Shown one piece after another: positions 1 to 8,463 of a stretch of 54,708 bases of DNA. The first letter of the stretch is position 1, and each line of letters opens with the position of its first letter. A model generated the notes under the pieces. The model ran no database searches and had not been told where the DNA came from. It saw nothing but the letters and a program-made list of their open reading frames with translations. The DNA lies in the NCBI GenBank assembly GCA_017471965.1, contig JAFURF010000010.1, positions 1 to 54,708 of the forward strand, given 5' to 3'. A program made the position numbers and the translations under genes. This stretch comes from Bacteroidales bacterium (GTDB lineage Bacteria; Bacteroidota; Bacteroidia; Bacteroidales; UBA932).

Positions 1-106
1 GCGTAACTACACATGGACCAGCCTCAATAACGGTGCATGGAATATTTTTTCCATCGGCACCGAAAACGGAAGTCATTCCGATTTTCTTTCCAATTAATCC
101 AGGCAT
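1..106 (-). CDS. rplC: 50S ribosomal protein L3, N-terminal fragment
   Basis: Reading leftward from an ATG at 106-104, the strand encodes 35 residues beginning [15 protein letters not shown], the conserved N-terminus of bacterial ribosomal protein L3, and then runs off the window edge. L3 is an early-assembling 23S rRNA-binding protein of the large subunit. In most bacteria it is the second gene of the S10 operon, after rpsJ. Here the gene is preceded directly by a promoter-like AT-rich region and the divergent cdaA, so rplC appears to be the first gene of its cluster. The identification rests on the near-invariant N-terminal motif; the rest of the gene is outside the window. Confidence 0.93.
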   Translation of the reverse strand, partial: MPGLIGKKIGMTSVFGADGKNIPCTVIEAGPCVVT

Positions 107-167
107 TGGTTTGTTTAATTAATTGATTATAAATACTTTATATCCCGCCACACATTTTTGCGGGCTG

Positions 168-197
168 CAAATATACGAATAATATTTTCATTTTCAA
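168..197 (-). promoter_or_regulatory. Promoter of rplC (Bacteroidota type)
   Basis: On the minus strand TTG (197-195) is followed after 19 nt by TATATTTG (175-168), matching the Bacteroidota pattern TTG-N19/20-TAnnTTTG. The predicted leader of about 60 nt contains a short hairpin, GCCCGC (165-160) pairing with the GCGGG at 148-144, before the rplC ATG. Confidence 0.7.
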
Positions 198-214
198 CAA
201 TTTATGCAAAAAAT

Positions 215-245
215 TTGTTGATAACTTTTAAAGGTAGTATCTTTG
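215..245 (+). promoter_or_regulatory. Promoter of cdaA
   Basis: TTG at 215-217, a 20-nt spacer, then TATCTTTG at 238-245. This is divergent from the rplC promoter, with the two -33 regions less than 20 nt apart. Transcription would begin about 15-20 nt before the cdaA start. Confidence 0.65.
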
Positions 246-262
246 CGCGGTATATATAATAG

Positions 263-1075
263 GTGTTTATGATGCTACTGGCGATCTTCGGCTTCCTCCA
301 GTTGTCCCTTGCGGACATTCTCGACATACTTCTTCTGGGACTGATCATCTTCTTTGCCTTCAAATGGCTGAGAGGGTCGTCTGCCATGAGCATATTCGTG
401 GCCATCGTATCGCTCTATCTCATCCGCGTCCTGGTATCGGCTTTCAACATGCGTCTGATGACTGCTCTTATGGAAACCGTACTCGACGTCGGAGTGCTCG
501 CCCTCATCGTCATCTTCCAGCCGGAAATCAGGAAGTTCCTGACACGTCTGGGCAACAGATACATGAACAACCCGAAGAGCAGGGCCATCCTCGACAGCAT
601 CCTCGGAAGAAAGACCGGCAACATCGCCGGAAGCGAGGCTGTCAACGACCTCACAGAAGCATGCAGAAGAATGTCGGAAGACAAGACCGGAGCCCTCATC
701 GTAATAGCCCACAGGACACCTCTGGACGAGATAATCAGCACAGGAGACCGCATCGACGCAGCCATCCACCGCCGTCTGATCATGAACCTGTTCTTCAAGA
801 ATTCGCCTCTGCACGACGGTGCCATGATCATATCAGGTGACAGGATCGTGGCGGCACGATGCACCCTCCCTATCACAGAGAGGACTGACATCCCTGCCAA
901 CTACGGCATGAGGCATAAGGCGGCGATAGGAATGACAGAGGAAAGCGATGCGGATGTAATCGTGGTATCGGAAGAGACCGGAAGGATATCCTTCGTCAAG
1001 GGAGGCACGGTAACAACTATCCAGAACATCAACGAACTCAAACTCCTCCTGAACACTGCACTGGAGGAGGCTTAG
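263..1075 (+). CDS. cdaA: Diadenylate cyclase CdaA
   Basis: A 270-residue membrane diadenylate cyclase (DisA_N/DAC family) that condenses two ATP into the second messenger c-di-AMP. Three hydrophobic segments occupy roughly residues 15-90, followed by a cytoplasmic DAC domain. The nucleotide-binding DGA motif is at residues 185-187 (within LHDGA). The second signature, normally RHR, reads RHK at 217-219. The length matches the CdaA family. The first in-frame start is GTG at 263, with ATGs at 269 and 272 as equally plausible starts. mutS2 follows after 19 nt, probably in the same transcript. No c-di-AMP phosphodiesterase or receptor is visible nearby. Confidence 0.93.
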   Translation: MFMMLLAIFGFLQLSLADILDILLLGLIIFFAFKWLRGSSAMSIFVAIVSLYLIRVLVSAFNMRLMTALMETVLDVGVLALIVIFQPEIRKFLTRLGNRYMNNPKSRAILDSILGRKTGNIAGSEAVNDLTEACRRMSEDKTGALIVIAHRTPLDEIISTGDRIDAAIHRRLIMNLFFKNSPLHDGAMIISGDRIVAARCTLPITERTDIPANYGMRHKAAIGMTEESDADVIVVSEETGRISFVKGGTVTTIQNINELKLLLNTALEEA

Positions 1076-1094
1076 CAAATTTGGAGACAACGAA

Positions 1095-3644
1095 TTGGAA
1101 GGAAACACAAGAAATATTGACAACAGACTCGAGCAGAAGATCGGATTTGACCGCATAAGGCAGATCATTTCCGACAGATGTTCGACATCCTATGCAGCGG
1201 AAAGGACAGCGACTGAAACCTTCTCCACAAACCCTGCAAACATACGCAAGAGACTTCTCCTTACTGACGAGATGCGCCTCATAATGATGTTTGAGGACAG
1301 TTTCCCGTCAGGAGGATTCATCGACTGCATAGATTTCCTGAAGCCCCTGGAGAGGAGTTCTTCTGCGATAGACCTCATTTCCCTGCGCAAGCTCAAGACC
1401 ATGCTGGAGACTCTCCGCAAGGTGACTTCCTTCTTCGAGGAGGTCAAGGACGGCGTATATCCCAACCTCAAGCGGATGAGCGCACCCATCATGGGATTTC
1501 CTGAGGTGCAGCGGCGCATCGAGGGCATCATAGACAGATACGGTGACGTAAAGGACACCGCCTCAGACGAACTCTACGCAATCAGAAAGGCTCTGAGGGA
1601 GAAGGAAGGTGCCATTTCACGCAGGATGAGCGCCATTCTGAAGAAGGCTCAGGAGGACGGCATCGTGGACAGTGACGCAGGAGTGTCCATCCGCGACGGC
1701 AAGATGCTCATTCCGGTCAGCGCGGCCAACAAGAAGAGGATCGCCGGATTCATATACGACGAGTCCGCAACAGGAAAGACCGCCTTCATCGAACCGGCCG
1801 AAGTCGTGGAACTGGACAATCAGATAAAGGAACTCAAGTTCTCGGAACAGAGGGAGATTGTGCGCATCCTGTATGAATTCACAGAGTTCCTGCGTCCGTA
1901 TATCCCCGACCTTCTGGACGCGGCACGCTATCTGGGAGAGATCGACTTCCTGATGGCGAAGGCACAGATAGCACTCGATTTCATCGCAGGAATGCCGATA
2001 ATTTCCGAAAACGGCGAGATGAACCTGCGCAAGGCACGTCATCCTCTTCTGGAAAGGGCTCTGAAGAAGGAGAAGAAGGAGATCGTTCCGCTCACGGCGA
2101 CCCTCACGCCACAGAAGCATATACTGCTGATCTCAGGACCGAACGCGGGAGGAAAGTCTGTCTGCCTGAAGACGGTCGGACTTCTTCAGTACATGTTCCA
2201 GTGGGGCATGCTCATCCCGACATCGGAGACGTCGGAGATGCTGGTGTTCGACAGGATAATGGTGGACATAGGAGATGACCAGTCCATCGACAACGACCTG
2301 AGTACCTACAGTTCGTTCCTGATGAACATGAAGGAGATGCTGGCCAAGGCCGACGACAGGACCCTGGTCCTCATCGACGAGTTCGGCTCAGGAACGGAGC
2401 CAGCCGCAGGAGGTGCCATTGCAGAGGCCATCCTGTGCGAACTGGACAAACGCGGAGCATACGGTGTGATCACCACCCACTATACGAACCTCAAACTCTA
2501 TGCGTCTGCAGAGACAGGGGTCATCAACGGCGCCATGATGTTCGACGTCAAGAACATTGCCCCTATGTTCAAACTGGAAATGGGACTGCCAGGCAATTCG
2601 TTTGCATTCGAACTTGCCCGCAAGACTGGCCTTCCGGAGGCTATAATCAAGGACGCAGAGACTCGTGCCGGAGAAGAGTTCGTCGGCATAGAGCGCAACC
2701 TGCGCAAGATCGCCCGCAACAGAAAGGCTCTGGACGAGAAACTGGAAAGGATAAGACATACCGACAAGACTCTTGAGAACATCACCGACAGGTACCAGAA
2801 GGAACTCCAGCAGATAAAGCAGATGAAGAAGGAGATCCTTGATCAGGCAAAGAAGGAGGCGGAAGAGATCATCAAGGGGGCCAACAGGCAGGTAGAGAAC
2901 ACCATAAAGACCATCAAGGAGTCTCAGGCGGCCAAGGAGGAGACGCAGGAGGCGCGCAAAGGTCTCCAGGACTTCATGTCGATCCTTGCCGCCAGGAAGG
3001 AGCAGGAACAAAGGGAGAAGGACGATTACATAGAGAAGAAGATCAAGCAGATCGACGCCCGCAGGGAGAGACAGAAGCAGCGCAAGGCGAACAAGGCGGA
3101 TGAAAAGGCTCAGAAGGAGATGCGCGAACAGCAGGCGGAGCAGGAAAGACTGGAGGCCTTCCGTTCAGCGCCGCTCAAAGCCGGTGAGAAGGTCCGCGTG
3201 AAGGAGAACGGCATGGTGGGAGAGGTCGTTAAGGTGTCCGCGAAGGCTGTTGTGGTCATCATCGGCAACATCAGCAGCAAGATGCCTCTTGACAAGGTGG
3301 AGAGGATCACGTCAAACGAATTCAAGAGTGCAGTCAAGGAGACTTCAAGGCCTGTAAGTTCTGTCAAGGTGGATTCGTCGATAAGCGAGAGGAAACTGAA
3401 TTTCAGCACCGAGATAGATGTGCGTGGCGAGCGGCTGAACGATGCAGTGGAGAAGGTGACACGATATGTGGATGACGCTGTGATGCTCGGGGTGCCGAGT
3501 GTGAGGATCATCCATGGAAAGGGTACGGGAGTGCTGCGCGACGAGTTGCAGAAACTGATCAGGACGATTCCGGGAGTGGCGTCCGTCAGGGATGAGCATA
3601 TTCAGTTCGGTGGAACCGGAGTGACTATCGTCACATTTGACTGA
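1095..3644 (+). CDS. mutS2: Endonuclease MutS2
   Basis: An 849-residue MutS2. The protein has MutS core domains III and V, with a Walker A motif GPNAGGKS at about residues 348-355 and a Walker B region VLIDEFGSGTEP. A long charged coiled-coil stretch (about 520-690) precedes a C-terminal Smr nuclease domain with the HGKGTG motif. Family members suppress homologous recombination or act in ribosome rescue at collided ribosomes; they lack the mismatch-recognition domain I. The start is taken as TTG at 1095, because family alignment to EQKIGFDRIRQ requires an initiation point there and no ATG is available upstream. The stop is followed after 12 nt by a palindromic repeat element. Confidence 0.95.
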   Translation: MEGNTRNIDNRLEQKIGFDRIRQIISDRCSTSYAAERTATETFSTNPANIRKRLLLTDEMRLIMMFEDSFPSGGFIDCIDFLKPLERSSSAIDLISLRKLKTMLETLRKVTSFFEEVKDGVYPNLKRMSAPIMGFPEVQRRIEGIIDRYGDVKDTASDELYAIRKALREKEGAISRRMSAILKKAQEDGIVDSDAGVSIRDGKMLIPVSAANKKRIAGFIYDESATGKTAFIEPAEVVELDNQIKELKFSEQREIVRILYEFTEFLRPYIPDLLDAARYLGEIDFLMAKAQIALDFIAGMPIISENGEMNLRKARHPLLERALKKEKKEIVPLTATLTPQKHILLISGPNAGGKSVCLKTVGLLQYMFQWGMLIPTSETSEMLVFDRIMVDIGDDQSIDNDLSTYSSFLMNMKEMLAKADDRTLVLIDEFGSGTEPAAGGAIAEAILCELDKRGAYGVITTHYTNLKLYASAETGVINGAMMFDVKNIAPMFKLEMGLPGNSFAFELARKTGLPEAIIKDAETRAGEEFVGIERNLRKIARNRKALDEKLERIRHTDKTLENITDRYQKELQQIKQMKKEILDQAKKEAEEIIKGANRQVENTIKTIKESQAAKEETQEARKGLQDFMSILAARKEQEQREKDDYIEKKIKQIDARRERQKQRKANKADEKAQKEMREQQAEQERLEAFRSAPLKAGEKVRVKENGMVGEVVKVSAKAVVVIIGNISSKMPLDKVERITSNEFKSAVKETSRPVSSVKVDSSISERKLNFSTEIDVRGERLNDAVEKVTRYVDDAVMLGVPSVRIIHGKGTGVLRDELQKLIRTIPGVASVRDEHIQFGGTGVTIVTFD

Positions 3645-3656
3645 TATTGTCAGGAT

Positions 3657-3761
3657 GTTGTCAGGTTGACGATGATGCGGAGGCGGCATTTTGCCAGCCC
3701 CGGCTAGGGGAGGGCCCCACGAAGTGGGAGGGGCCGCCGGAGCATTCGTCAATCTGACAAC
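3657..3761 (+). repeat. GC-rich palindromic repeat element A
   Basis: A long imperfect palindrome. The 16-nt outer arm at 3657-3672 pairs with 3746-3761 at 15 of 16 positions. Inside is a GC-rich core (3692-3744) with nested hairpins. The core begins TGCCAGCCCCGGCTAGGGG and ends CCGGAGCA. Nearly the same beginning and end recur in element C (23341-23445) when that element is read in the transcription direction of its upstream gene. It lies 12 nt after the mutS2 stop, so it is likely transcribed and may act as a terminator or as an mRNA 3' stabiliser. Confidence 0.75.
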
Positions 3762-3789
3762 AAGGCACAGATATATAAAAAACAACAGA

Positions 3790-4221
3790 ATGAAAGACAT
3801 GTATATTATAAAAACGGCGGTAGCGGTTGTGGCGGCGATGGTGGCGGCAGGATGCGGTCAGAGGAGCGAGAGTGTGGAGATGGGACCGGGAGAGACGGTG
3901 GAGGCATTCTGCAAGGCTCTGGCAGGGGGCGATTCCGAAACTGCGATGGAACTCTGTGACACTGCGGCCATGAACGGATACATCCGGAACTTCGTCGAGG
4001 CACTGGATATGCAGATGCAGGCTGACAGTTGCGTTGCCGGCATTGCGGCAGGAATGCTGACCCAGGCAGAATTTGCAGTTGACGAAGTCGCGAAGGAAGG
4101 AGACCGCAGGATTGTGCACTACACAGTCAAGGTTTCAGAAGACATGACAAAGAAGAAGACCGCAAAAGTAAGAAAGGATGAGGGCGTATGGAAGGTGGAG
4201 GCAATCTCAGACAGGAACTAG
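3790..4221 (+). CDS. Small lipoprotein, DUF4878/NTF2-like
   Basis: A 143-residue predicted lipoprotein. The start is ATG 3790, because it yields a clean type II signal peptide: basic MKDMYIIK, a hydrophobic stretch and the lipobox VAAGC. Upstream in-frame codons lie within the palindromic repeat. The mature part resembles the DUF4878 / lumazine-binding-like fold (GPGETVEAFCKALAGGDSE opening, a C-terminal strand ending DEGVWKVEA), a fold seen in small periplasmic proteins of unknown role. The family call is from overall pattern only. The last 34 nt overlap the start of the next gene, which suggests coupled translation. Confidence 0.7.
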   Translation: MKDMYIIKTAVAVVAAMVAAGCGQRSESVEMGPGETVEAFCKALAGGDSETAMELCDTAAMNGYIRNFVEALDMQMQADSCVAGIAAGMLTQAEFAVDEVAKEGDRRIVHYTVKVSEDMTKKKTAKVRKDEGVWKVEAISDRN

Positions 4222-4574
4222 GACGGCGCGGGGAGGAACTTGTCTGCCGTTTTCTGGAAGACAGAGGCCACACCATACTGGAGCGCAACTGGCGTAGCGG
4301 ACATCTTGAGATAGACATCATCTCATGGGATGCGGAAGGAATACATTTTGTGGAGGTGAAGGCGCGAAAACACAGCATCCAGGCCCCACCTCAGGAAAAC
4401 GTTGACAGGCAGAAGCAGAGAAAGATAGCCAAGGCTGCGCAGAATTTCCTCAGGACCGGCAAGGTCCCGTTCGGAAACCACGAATGCTTGTTCGATGTGG
4501 CGGCAGTCACATTCCACGGGGACTGCGCTGACATAGAATGGATACCACAGGCATATATACCTATATATGTATAG
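4188..4574 (+). CDS. UPF0102/YraN family nuclease-like protein
   Basis: A 128-residue protein of the UPF0102 (YraN) family, predicted PD-(D/E)XK nuclease fold of uncertain substrate. The family hallmarks are visible: GRRGEELVCRFLEDRG near the N-terminus, then ILERNWRSGHLEIDII with D43, and FVEVKAR with E56 and K58 as the likely metal-binding trio. The length is normal for the family. The ATG at 4188 lies inside the preceding lipoprotein gene (34-nt overlap, different frame), and no later start keeps the conserved N-terminal motif. It is followed after 21 nt by manC. Confidence 0.88.
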   Translation: MEGGGNLRQELGRRGEELVCRFLEDRGHTILERNWRSGHLEIDIISWDAEGIHFVEVKARKHSIQAPPQENVDRQKQRKIAKAAQNFLRTGKVPFGNHECLFDVAAVTFHGDCADIEWIPQAYIPIYV

Positions 4575-4595
4575 AAGAATAAAAACACATTGTTG

Positions 4596-5696
4596 ATGAA
4601 CACAGAGAACCGATATTGCGTGATAATGGCTGGAGGATCCGGAACCCGTTTCTGGCCTTTGAGCAGAGCATCAAAGCCGAAGCAGTTCCTTGACGTCGCT
4701 GACACAGGCAAGACTTTCATCCGCCAGACATACGAAAGATTCCTGAAGGTTGTGCCTCAGGAAAACATACTGATCGTGAGTGCCTACAAATACCGGGACC
4801 TTGTAAAGGAACAGATTCCTGAACTGGAAGACAGAAACCTCCTTCTGGAACCTTACGCAAGGAATACGGCACCTTGTATCGCATATGCCACCTATACCCT
4901 TCTTCAGAGGGATCCTGACGCCACTATGGTGGTGGCACCGTCTGACCACTTCATTACAGACGAAGACCTTTTCTCGAAGACCATCAGTTACGCCTTTGAC
5001 TACATAGACGGAAACGACGTTCTGATGACCTTCGGACTTGTCCCTACCAGACCGGACTCCAACTACGGATACATCCAGGCGGTCGGAGGACGCGAGGCAT
5101 TCAGAAGCGAGGTGCCCCTTCAGGTCAAGACCTTCACCGAAAAACCGGACAAGGAACTTGCCCAGGTCTTCATCAACACCGGAGAGTTCTTCTGGAACTC
5201 GGGTATCTTCATCTGGAAGGCTCAGACCATCAGAGAGGAGATGGAGAAGCATCTGCCCGAGGTGACACGCCTGTTCAACGGCTGGGAAAGGGCCATCGGA
5301 TCCAGAATAGAAGAGGAATTCATCGCCAGAGCATTTACTGACTGCACCAACATATCCATCGACTATGGCGTAATGGAAAAGACCGACAGGGCATGGATAT
5401 ATCCAGCAAAATTCGACTGGCAGGACATAGGTACATGGGAATCGCTATACAATTTCATCCCTGACAAGGACAGGAACGGGAATGTGATAGGTCCGGAAAA
5501 GGCCCTCATAGAAGAAAGCAGGGACATCATGGTCATCACCGCTGACAGAAAGAAGAAGATGGTGGCCATCAAGGGGCTTGAAGACTATATGGTCATAGAC
5601 ACTGACGACGCCCTTGTCATCTGCCCAAAGGACGACAAGATGTTCAAGGACTTCATATCAGGCATAGCAATGCCGGAATTTGAAAAATACCGATAA
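4596..5696 (+). CDS. manC: Mannose-1-phosphate guanylyltransferase
   Basis: A 366-residue nucleotidyltransferase that makes GDP-mannose from GTP and mannose-1-phosphate, feeding fucose and mannose glycan synthesis. It shows the sugar-nucleotidyltransferase signature GGSGTRFWPLSR at residues 13-24, the adjacent KPKQF loop, VAPSDHF in the middle and FTEKPD with FFWNSGIF further on. It lacks the C-terminal mannose-6-phosphate isomerase domain found in bifunctional ManC/AlgA enzymes, so it is the short monofunctional form. ATG 4596 is preferred over two in-frame TTG codons just upstream. The yqeY-like gene follows after 11 nt, probably co-transcribed. Confidence 0.92.
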   Translation: MNTENRYCVIMAGGSGTRFWPLSRASKPKQFLDVADTGKTFIRQTYERFLKVVPQENILIVSAYKYRDLVKEQIPELEDRNLLLEPYARNTAPCIAYATYTLLQRDPDATMVVAPSDHFITDEDLFSKTISYAFDYIDGNDVLMTFGLVPTRPDSNYGYIQAVGGREAFRSEVPLQVKTFTEKPDKELAQVFINTGEFFWNSGIFIWKAQTIREEMEKHLPEVTRLFNGWERAIGSRIEEEFIARAFTDCTNISIDYGVMEKTDRAWIYPAKFDWQDIGTWESLYNFIPDKDRNGNVIGPEKALIEESRDIMVITADRKKKMVAIKGLEDYMVIDTDDALVICPKDDKMFKDFISGIAMPEFEKYR

Positions 5697-5707
5697 CAAC
5701 AAAGAAT

Positions 5708-6151
5708 ATGGAAAAACAGATACAGGCCGACATGATGGCGGCCATGAAGGCGAAGGAGACAGTACGTCTCGCTTCCCTAAGAGCGATAAAGGCTGCAATA
5801 ATGCTTGCAAAGACAGCAGAAGGATCAACAGGAGAGATTGACGATGCAGGCATCGTCAAGATCATCCAGAAACTGGTAAAGCAGAGAAAGGAAAGCGCCC
5901 AGCAGTACAATGATGCAGGACGTCCTGAACTCGCTGAAAACGAACTTGCAGAGGCTGCATGCATGGAGGTCTATCTCCCTAAGCAACTTAGCGAGGCAGA
6001 GGTCGAGGCCCGTCTTGCAGAGATCATCGCAGAGGTAGGAGCAAGCAAGCCGTCAGACATGGGCAAGGTCATGGGAGTAGCGACAAAGCGCCTCGCCGGA
6101 CTTGCCGACGGGCGCCTCATTTCGACTGTCGTAAAGAAACTGCTTGCCTAG
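5708..6151 (+). CDS. yqeY: GatB/YqeY domain protein
   Basis: A 147-residue stand-alone YqeY domain protein, typical length for the family. The domain is also the C-terminal tail of amidotransferase subunit GatB, where it contacts tRNA; the role of the free form is unknown. Recognisable features are the N-terminal ETVRLASLRAIKAAI helix, KQRKESAQQYNDAGRPELAENE, and YLPKQLSEAEVEA followed by DMGKVMGV. It is the last gene of the rightward run. Its final codons and stop are embedded in the stem of a strong terminator. Confidence 0.9.
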   Translation: MEKQIQADMMAAMKAKETVRLASLRAIKAAIMLAKTAEGSTGEIDDAGIVKIIQKLVKQRKESAQQYNDAGRPELAENELAEAACMEVYLPKQLSEAEVEARLAEIIAEVGASKPSDMGKVMGVATKRLAGLADGRLISTVVKKLLA

Positions 6152-6165
6152 CAGTTTCTTTTTTT
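6134..6165 (+). terminator. Intrinsic terminator overlapping the yqeY stop
   Basis: A perfect 11-bp stem (AAGAAACTGCT 6134-6144 with AGCAGTTTCTT 6150-6160) and a 5-nt loop are followed by a run of T. The yqeY TAG stop (6149-6151) lies across the end of the loop and the start of the right arm. It separates yqeY from the convergent GH31 gene, whose stop begins at 6166. Confidence 0.9.
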
Positions 6166-8383
6166 AATATCTGACTTCATACACTTTGCTCCAGTCGATT
6201 TCCGATGTGCTCTGAGCCACAGGAACATGAGGGATGACAGCACCCTTGCGGACCAGGATGATGCATGGAATCTTTCCTGCCTCGATCTCGTTCCAGCCCT
6301 GGGTGTATGTCTTCTTCGTCTGATAGTCTACCCATCTGCCTTCCGGCAGATACACATGACGGCCTGATGCGTCTTCCATCAGAGGTGCCACAAGGATGTC
6401 CGAGCCAAAGAAATACTGATCATCAATCTGCCATGCCGCAGGATCATCAGGATATTCCACCAGCATAGCCCTGAGCATAGGAAGGCCGTTTCCAACACAT
6501 TCCTGTGCCTGTTCCAGGACATATGGCATCAGTTTATACTTGAGTTCGGCACTCTCTCTGAATGCATCAGTGAAACTTTCATTGTAAAGCCAAGGTTCTG
6601 TAGGGGGCGCTCCATGTGCTCTGGTATGTGACGTAAGGAAGCCGAACGGCAGCCACCTTCTGTAAAGGTTCTCAGGAGTACTCTGCACGAAGCCTCCGAT
6701 GTCATGACTCCAGAAAGAGAATCCGCTCAATCCTATAGAAAGGCCGCACCTCAGTGTAGCAGCCATGCCCACGTCTGTATTCGAGGCATCACCGCCCCAA
6801 TGGAGAGGATACCTGTGAGAGCCTGCCCATGCGCTTCGGGCCCACATGATCTGTTCTCCCGTAGTCTTCTTCGTGATTTCTGCAACGGCCTTGTTGTACC
6901 TCAAAGGATAAAGATTATGCTCGTAGAGACCGCTCATCCCGGAAGCGTAAAGACCGTCCAGAGGAGCACCTTCGCCGAAGTCGACCTTTATGGCGCCTAC
7001 CCCCATCTTGAGGAGTCCTTCCAGTTTGGACTGATACCATGCCACCGTCTCAGGGTTCGAAAAGTCGAGAACCGCATCCTCGAACGGCATGCCGCCCTTG
7101 TTGTTCTTCACGTACAGGCCCTTCTCTATCAGTTCCTTATAATAGTTGTTATGAGGAGTGAAGTATGGAAGTTGCCAGAGGGATATATGGAAACCGTCTT
7201 CCTTGAGGTCGTCGATCATTTTCTGGGCATCCGGGAAACGGGTAGGGTCGAACTTATAATCGCACTCCCAGTCTGTGGTAAACCAGCCCGTGTCAAGATG
7301 GATCACGTCTGAAGGTATCCTGTGTTTTCTGAGGTTGGCGGCAATGTCATAAGCCTCTTCCTGCGAGAAGTAACTGATCCTGCTCATCCATGTACCGAAA
7401 CTCCATACCGGAGGCATCTCCGGTTTTCCTGTAAGATCGGTATAGGCGTTCAGGATCTCCTTCGGCTCTCCGAAAAATATGAAGTAGTCCATGGTCTCGT
7501 CCTCCATGAACAGTTTCATGGCAGGAGCATGGGACATTCCGAAGTCGCAGGTCACCGGTGCCGAGGTATGCATGAAGATGCCGTAACCCCTGCTGCTCAT
7601 GAAGAACGGTACTGGCTTGTACATGTCAGGAGTCTCGGGACTCTGTGGGTCTGTGACGAAGAGATTCAGTTTCTGGCCCACCTTGTTCAATGCGGTGGAC
7701 GACTCGCCGCAACCTACGATCCTCTCATATGGATGCAGGGCAAACACAGGGTTGATGCTTCTGCGGTTGTCTGAAGAACGCCTTATGAACTGGAAAGGGA
7801 GTGTCCTTACCTGAGTCGAATCATTGTCGGAAAGAGTACGGGTATCGGTCATCATGCGGCCCTGGGCGTCATACAGGACGATCCTGAACGGATCGGTCGC
7901 CAACGCTATGGTACCGTTTGCACCGGTCCATCTGTGCTCTCCCGCCACATTGCTGTACACCCATGGCTCACCTTCGGACGGATAACCGTCTGCAAGCATT
8001 ATGGAAGGCTTCTCCTTCAAGACTACCGGTGATGTGTAGACCCTGACTCTGACCGTCATCGGATCTATGAAATCAATGTCGAAAGGCAGTGCCGGATCGT
8101 TGTCATACTCGGTACTTGGGAAATCCAGCATCTCAAGAGGCTGGACAGCAGTCACCGTAGTATTGAATGCCTGACGGGCAAAAAGGCTGTGCCTCTTCCA
8201 TACGATATGGCCGGAGGCGCTTTCCGTATCGACATCCTTGACGGTATCGGCAAAGAAGTATGTATGGGAGTAATCTCCAAAGTCCTGACCGACATCATAG
8301 GTCTGGCTCTGAAGGTACGGCGGCTGCGCGAAACATAATGCCGCAACAAAGATACACAATAGGAAAAGTACGGTCTTTTTCAT
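6164..8383 (-). CDS. Secreted GH31 alpha-glycosidase (alpha-xylosidase/alpha-glucosidase type)
   Basis: A 739-residue glycoside hydrolase family 31 enzyme with a Sec signal peptide (MKKTVLFLLCIFVAALCFA), so periplasmic or surface-located. An N-terminal beta-sandwich precedes the (beta/alpha)8 barrel. The catalytic nucleophile is expected at D468 in KVDFGEG and the acid/base at D532 in HWGGDAS, after the conserved RSAWAGSHRYP segment. The KVDFGE form resembles the KTDFGE of YicI-type alpha-xylosidases, so xylosidase activity is at least as likely as glucosidase. It is monocistronic, divergent from the aquaporin gene and convergent with yqeY, and has no SusCD partner nearby. Confidence 0.9.
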   Translation of the reverse strand: MKKTVLFLLCIFVAALCFAQPPYLQSQTYDVGQDFGDYSHTYFFADTVKDVDTESASGHIVWKRHSLFARQAFNTTVTAVQPLEMLDFPSTEYDNDPALPFDIDFIDPMTVRVRVYTSPVVLKEKPSIMLADGYPSEGEPWVYSNVAGEHRWTGANGTIALATDPFRIVLYDAQGRMMTDTRTLSDNDSTQVRTLPFQFIRRSSDNRRSINPVFALHPYERIVGCGESSTALNKVGQKLNLFVTDPQSPETPDMYKPVPFFMSSRGYGIFMHTSAPVTCDFGMSHAPAMKLFMEDETMDYFIFFGEPKEILNAYTDLTGKPEMPPVWSFGTWMSRISYFSQEEAYDIAANLRKHRIPSDVIHLDTGWFTTDWECDYKFDPTRFPDAQKMIDDLKEDGFHISLWQLPYFTPHNNYYKELIEKGLYVKNNKGGMPFEDAVLDFSNPETVAWYQSKLEGLLKMGVGAIKVDFGEGAPLDGLYASGMSGLYEHNLYPLRYNKAVAEITKKTTGEQIMWARSAWAGSHRYPLHWGGDASNTDVGMAATLRCGLSIGLSGFSFWSHDIGGFVQSTPENLYRRWLPFGFLTSHTRAHGAPPTEPWLYNESFTDAFRESAELKYKLMPYVLEQAQECVGNGLPMLRAMLVEYPDDPAAWQIDDQYFFGSDILVAPLMEDASGRHVYLPEGRWVDYQTKKTYTQGWNEIEAGKIPCIILVRKGAVIPHVPVAQSTSEIDWSKVYEVRY

Positions 8384-8406
8384 GATTCCATGTTTTTCTA
8401 TGTGTA

Positions 8407-8414
8407 CAAATATA
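8407..8414 (-). promoter_or_regulatory. -7 box of the GH31 gene
   Basis: TATATTTG on the minus strand, 23 nt before the GH31 ATG, matching TAnnTTTG. No TTG is visible at the expected -33 position. Confidence 0.5.
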
Positions 8415-8426
8415 ACTGAAAATTCA

Positions 8427-8434
8427 TATATTTG
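8427..8434 (+). promoter_or_regulatory. -7 box of the aquaporin gene
   Basis: TATATTTG, 29 nt before the aquaporin ATG and divergent from the GH31 -7 box. No clear -33 element is seen. Confidence 0.5.
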
Positions 8435-8463
8435 GAGTGATTAACTTCTAAACTGTAGGTATT

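Noticed and set aside
3691-3789. N-terminal extension of the small lipoprotein through the palindrome
   Set aside because: The translation of the repeat (Pro/Gly/Ala-rich) would bury the clear lipoprotein signal peptide that starts at 3790.
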